Source: Cyclina sinensis (taxonomy: Eukaryota > Mollusca > Bivalvia > Venerida > Veneridae). From it: DNA of 64,000 nt. The DNA lies in assembly GCA_012932295.1 (NCBI GenBank), contig JAAONU010000004.1:25490872-25554871 (forward strand), written 5' to 3'. Positions 60,211 to 64,000 of the stretch are shown here, piece after piece (the first letter of the stretch is position 1; every line of letters begins with the position of its first letter). The notes beneath the pieces were generated by a model. The model was not told where the DNA came from. It made no database searches and worked only from the letters and a program-made list of their open reading frames with translations. A program made the position numbers and the translations under genes.

Positions 60211-61737
60211 AAGAAAATTTGTTTGTTTTTGGTGTAAGATTGAAATTTATTTCATATATCCTTTATATTATTCTATTGAAAGTATTGATATTAATAAAAA
60301 GGTTAAGTGCAAAATATTGGACCTGAAACAAAAAATGTAATCTGTACAGTGAAACAAAAACTTGATTTCAATTGTTAAATCGGTTATAAGCTTAGGTCAG
60401 ACCCTTATGAAATCAGATCAGAAATATTATGTAAATATATTAATGGCTTATGTGACTGGTATATCTGAAGGTTAATTTCCAATGTAAGAAAACAAATTCA
60501 AAGTTTTTAACATGTAAACTTGAACTGTATTGAGGTTAACTTTCCAATATAGTTGATGTAACAACTCATTCAGTACTTATTTCATACACTATTTTAAACT
60601 TTATTCTACTGTCACACATTCGCCAGTGTTAAGTTCAAATTAATTACATTTACTTTCCAGTTTCTGAAAATCTGAACAATGTTCACCATATATAACACTT
60701 CTGAATAGTACACTGTTTAAAGTTTACTTTTCTACATGATGTTTTTGTCTTACATCCTTGATAGCAATACGGAAAGCTCATAAATATATACTCGTTCCAG
60801 TTCGAAGCGAGAAATCAATTTAAATACAAACATCACTACTTTTAGCGACAAATACATTTAGATACATTTCTTTTGAAGGAAATGATACAATATGGTCTTT
60901 GAAATTGCACTTTTTATAGCAAAAAAAACAAAAACAACAACAACAAAAACAACAAAACAACACGCCTTCAAGCGGTAATATAACCAAAATCTAAAAGCAA
61001 AAAATGTATTATAAAGTAACATTAATTTAACAGACTTATAAACTTTTATTGCTTCTTTTATTTTTTTAATTTATTTTATTTTTTCATTTTACAGATTTCG
61101 ACATACAAAATGCACCTGGATTTCTACTGAATACTTATGATTGATACAATGCCAACTGTTCGCTATTTGCTTCATCACAAACAAAAGTGTTCTAAAGAAG
61201 ATTAAGTCTTATAAGGTAAAAGTACATTTTCAGTCCAGTTAAGTTGCTCATATGCCCGTGTTAACATTTTCGTGACCAAATAGATACTGTTCTGTATCGC
61301 AGAAGTTGTGCATTTCCATTTTAAGGAATTACACTTTTCGTAAGTGAACGTTTTATTTATTTTTTATTTATTTATTTTCGAATTATTTATTAGATAAATA
61401 AAATCGTAATTGATTTTTTTTAGAGTCACCCCGTTTCTTTACATTTTTTTAAAGTTTTTAGAGGTGCCTTTAGTTCAGCTTAAAATAAAAAGTTTTACAA
61501 TGGTATGCTTTGATATATTCTTGTTCCAAAAACAAAATGTTAAGTTGTTAAGTTGTAGAATTGAAAATGACATTTGTTGAGAATCGAAAATTATTTTTTG
61601 TTAGTATTTATCAATGCATATATTTTCTTTCTTTCTTTCTTTCATTCTTTTTTCTGTATTTAATTATTCATTCATTCATTCATTCATTCATTTTTATCAA
61701 AGTCATATCAGTTGATTTTGGTTCATCCCAACAGGCG
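60211..61737. other. Non-coding stretch upstream of the WSC gene
   Basis: No gene recognised. It contains A/C-rich low complexity (60925-60962), a T/A-rich tract (61340-61420), and (CTTT)n and (CATT)n microsatellites at 61627-61692 immediately before the WSC start codon. The longer frame that opens at 61561 runs through these microsatellites and is not taken as the start. Confidence 0.45.
61627..61692. repeat. (CTTT)n then (CATT)n microsatellites
   Basis: About five CTTT units (61627-61645) are followed, after a short spacer, by about seven CATT units (61665-61692). They lie 45 bp upstream of the WSC-gene ATG and are a likely source of length variation in its 5' region. Confidence 0.9.
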
Positions 61738-62777
61738 ATGCGGACTCTGTTTTTGCTATTTCTGTCAGTATGTCTGTATCACATTGTCCTAGGTACGTAT
61801 TTTTTATTCTTATTCAACAATATCTGAAATTGAGTGATCAGAAATATCTCTGACTAAAAGTTAAAAAAAATGTCCGCCTTCCGTGAAGTCATATGATCAG
61901 TGCTGGAACAAGCTCGAACGAAAACTGTTATTTTTGGGTTCTCATAATAATATGTTCATTTACAAGATATTTGTCCAAATAGAGTTTGAATAAAAGCTTG
62001 GTTAACAATAGCCAAATTTGAATACACAATATGATATATAGAATATGGTTAAAAATCAACAGTAACATAAATCAGAGAAGTCAGATTTTATTTTTTATTA
62101 ACTTCGATTTACTAAAAATGTTGTCACTATTATCAAAAATTAACCAGTGTTAAATTCTGCCATATTGCACTAGCTTACCCTTCCGGTTACATGGGCTGCT
62201 GGACTGACAAGAGCACCAGAATTCTAGAGGGGCGTGTTAGTGACTCGAACTCAAACACCGGTGATGACTGCAAGAGAAGATGTAAGGCTAAAGGGTATAG
62301 ATACGCCGGCACAGAGGTAAATGTTTACAAGATTTCATTAACAAATGAATGAAGAAAAGAAAAAAATAAAGAAGACATAAAAGTGGATACAAAATTGATA
62401 TAACATACAAACAGTGTTAAGATTCTAAATGTCACATTTCTAAAACATAAGGTTGTTTGATCATGTTTAAATTATCTATTTCCATTCTACGCGTTTTTAC
62501 ATTTATCAGTGGTGTAAGTATGTGCACTATGGCGGAGGCATTATAGTCTAATCGCGTTTCTCACTTGTCCTGAAAATATACAGGCCACTGTAGACTTTTT
62601 TAGAATTTGTTCGGTTGACTATTTCCAATTAACCTGTATTTCAGTGGTCAAAAGAATGCTTTTGTGGTAACTCAATGCGAAACTACCCGATGGGTAACGG
62701 GTGTAATATGAGATGCACAGGAAACAGAAATGAATATTGCGGTGGAGACTGGCATATATCAATGTATGACACATGGT
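61738..62777 (+). CDS. Secreted WSC-domain protein, 5' part (three coding exons)
   Basis: WSC domains are cysteine-rich putative carbohydrate-binding modules of secreted or cell-surface proteins. Exons are 61738-61792 (signal peptide), 62174-62316 and 62645-62777. Splice phases agree: CTAG|GTACGT to GCACTAG|CT gives Ala, and GAG|GTAAAT to TTTCAG|TGG is phase 0. The mature protein starts YPSGYMGCWTDKSTRILEGR. The domain contains eight cysteines in the WSC order (MGCW, DDCKRRC, KECFCGNS, NGCNMRC, EYCGGDW) and ends WHISMYDTW. The ATG at 61738 was chosen because it yields MRTLFLLFLSVCLYHIVLG, an excellent signal peptide; upstream in-frame ATGs would add microsatellite-encoded residues. The frame is intact. 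The third exon ends in a duplicated donor, and the rest of the gene lies beyond the visible exons or the window. Confidence 0.85.
62174..62316 (+). CDS. WSC exon 2 (first half of the WSC domain)
   Basis: This is bounded by GCACTAG and GAG|GTAAAT. It encodes AYPSGYMGCWTDKSTRILEG, then RVSDSNSNTGDDCKRRCKAK and GYRYAGTE. Gly-Cys-Trp, the paired cysteines of DDCKRRC and GYRYAG are standard WSC positions. There is no lesion. Confidence 0.85.
62645..62777 (+). CDS. WSC exon 3 (second half of the WSC domain)
   Basis: This is bounded by CTGTATTTCAG and TGGT|GTAAGT. It encodes WSKECFCGNSMRNYPMGNGC, NMRCTGNRNEYCGGDW and HISMYDTW, the normal WSC end. An alternative donor 30 bp downstream (exon end 62807) would add ten residues in frame. 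Confidence 0.85.
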
Positions 62778-62813
62778 GTAAGTATATATCAATGTACGAC
62801 ACATGGTGTAAGT
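62754..62813 (+). repeat. Tandem 30 bp duplication spanning a splice donor
   Basis: Unit 1 (62754-62783) and unit 2 (62784-62813) both read ATATATCAATGTA(T/C)GACAC followed by ATGGTGTAAGT, with a single difference. Each carries the end of the WSC domain (ISMYDTW) and a consensus GTAAGT donor. Confidence 0.95.
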
Positions 62814-62817
62814 ATAT

Positions 62818-64000
62818 ACAGTTCAATAATCAATAATTTGACCGCCGCCGTTATCGTTACTGAATCGGAAGTTTACCGAAAGTATTGTTCGGAAATATTC
62901 GGGAATTTCCGTATGTAAGTCGAAATCCTTCCGTTTGTAAAATCATTTGACGATATAAAATTTTATGTTAAATTAATGGTGAAATTGAGCAAGAATACTT
63001 TAAAAAGTTCTTCTAAAAAAAGTTTTACAGAGTTGAGCAGAGTTTAATAAGTTAAATATCTGCGATGACTGGTCCAGTATACTAAAAGGAATATTTTTAT
63101 TTATATATCCCTTGAAACAGAACATCCAAGTTGTATGATGTCTGAGCATTCACTCTTGTTTTTAAAATTGATATTGACTTTCATGCGTCTTGTTGAATAC
63201 TTACTTTACTCAAAAAAGAATCAGTTCTGTAAACCATGATCAAAACTAAAAATAATTATTTAATTTGATCAGAAGCACGTGTATCAGATTATACTCGTAG
63301 GACTCTTCAGGACAATTATAATAATTATGGACCTCATCCAAAGTACGTGTGGAAATATATGTAAAATTGTACTTTTGTATGACTTAATTTGGCGGTTTAC
63401 TATGTGCCTTTGTTGCTTGACATTTTAATCTCTAAATGCGTTATTTGAGAAATTATGTAACTGGTTTATGGCAAGTTTGAACCATTGAAACATTTGTATT
63501 CAGAAAAAAATCTCAACAACGGTAAAGTACTTATTCATTTTGCCAACTCTCTATTCCGAAATTTTTGGCAATAGCTTTTAAATACGGGGTCATTTTTAAA
63601 GGCATCTGGACAATGACCAACTGAATTAAAAGCATTGCGGTGTAGATATTAGTTTGACCCTATTTATCTTTAAAAACACTACAGACATATTCATATTTTT
63701 TCTAGTGTTCGATTTATGTGGTTCGAACTGCAAGAACTGCAAAAACTGCAACTTAGCAGTGGCAGTAAAATTTAGGCTTACAACCTAAAAAAGGCTATCT
63801 TTGAAAATATAGAACATGCCCTTTAATTTTCTGGAAAGGCCTTTTCACATAAAAAGACTGCAATATATTTTTAAAGAAGTATTGATGATGATGACGCTGA
63901 TGAAGGTTTTGATGACAATGACGACGATGATGATTGTTGTGGTGGTTTCATAATATTGATGGCAATATTATGATAATGACAAAGAGTAATATTTATGAAA
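62818..64000. other. Probable intron 3 of the WSC gene
   Basis: No further exon is recognised before the window ends. It contains a nine-base imperfect repeat (GAACTGCAA, 63724-63750) and a GATGA-rich tract (63883-63936). The next exon should begin in phase 1 with an AG acceptor, but none with recognisable coding follows here. Confidence 0.4.
63883..63936. repeat. Degenerate GAT/GAC trinucleotide tract
   Basis: TGATGATGATGACGCTGATG followed by AAGGTTTTGATGACAATGAC and GACGATGATGAT: an imperfect trinucleotide repeat in the presumed WSC-gene intron. Confidence 0.8.

Noticed and set aside
61561..61737. An earlier start for the WSC gene
   Set aside because: The frame runs through CTTT and CATT microsatellites and would place about 59 unlikely residues before an excellent signal peptide.

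Overview
The window is AT-rich, gene-poor animal DNA that is full of repeats. It most likely comes from a bivalve mollusc, possibly a venerid-type clam. That assignment is an inference. It rests on an intron-bearing nicotinic receptor gene and a WSC-domain gene, on repeat families I associate with bivalves (elements with 145-165 bp tandem cores that end in a hairpin, and GGACGG-rich and GGTCAAGGTCA-rich repeats), and on Tc1 and Crypton-like relics. Most open frames in the window are chance frames. Only a handful of stretches have recognisable protein similarity, and most of those are broken.

Layout: 1-17 kb is mostly unannotatable non-coding DNA. It holds a small tandem duplication, two Tc1-like transposase relics (7.4-8.0 kb and 11.7-13.1 kb, both minus strand), a tRNA-headed repeat, a 99 bp inverted-repeat element and a five-exon Crypton-type tyrosine recombinase relic (14.67-17.07 kb, minus). 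From 17.85 to 25.48 kb there is a diverged tandem segmental duplication. Copy A (about 17.85-21.96) and copy B (about 22.23-25.48) each provide the empty site for insertions in the other: a tandem-core element and a tRNA-like repeat in A, and a TA-flanked 948 bp TIR element in B. Both copies keep a short minus-strand exon pair with a matching phase and the same terminal stop, so an unrecognised small gene may have been duplicated with the block.

From 31.04 to 34.72 kb lies a plus-strand nicotinic acetylcholine receptor subunit gene. Its signal peptide, Cys-loop, vicinal cysteines, M1, M2 and M4 can all be read, but it carries a lost splice acceptor, an in-frame stop and frameshifts, so it is probably a pseudogene. 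At 36.5-38.2 kb is a second tandem-core element in the opposite orientation. At 43.046-47.806 kb is a complete-looking 4,761 bp DNA transposon with perfect 24 bp TIRs and an ATAA target duplication. It carries a badly broken cysteine/histidine-rich and transposase-like gene whose superfamily I cannot name with certainty.

The last part holds a 777 bp imperfect palindrome (49.5-50.3 kb), further bivalve-type repeats, a tRNA-headed SINE-like sequence, a 660 bp inverted-repeat-bounded element with overlapping hairpins (59.55-60.21 kb), and the 5' part of a secreted WSC-domain gene (from 61.74 kb). The third coding exon of that gene ends in a tandemly duplicated 30 bp unit that includes the splice donor. 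The genes do not form a pathway. The main biology is transposon turnover, duplication and decay of a receptor paralogue, and one apparently intact secreted carbohydrate-binding-type gene that runs off the window.
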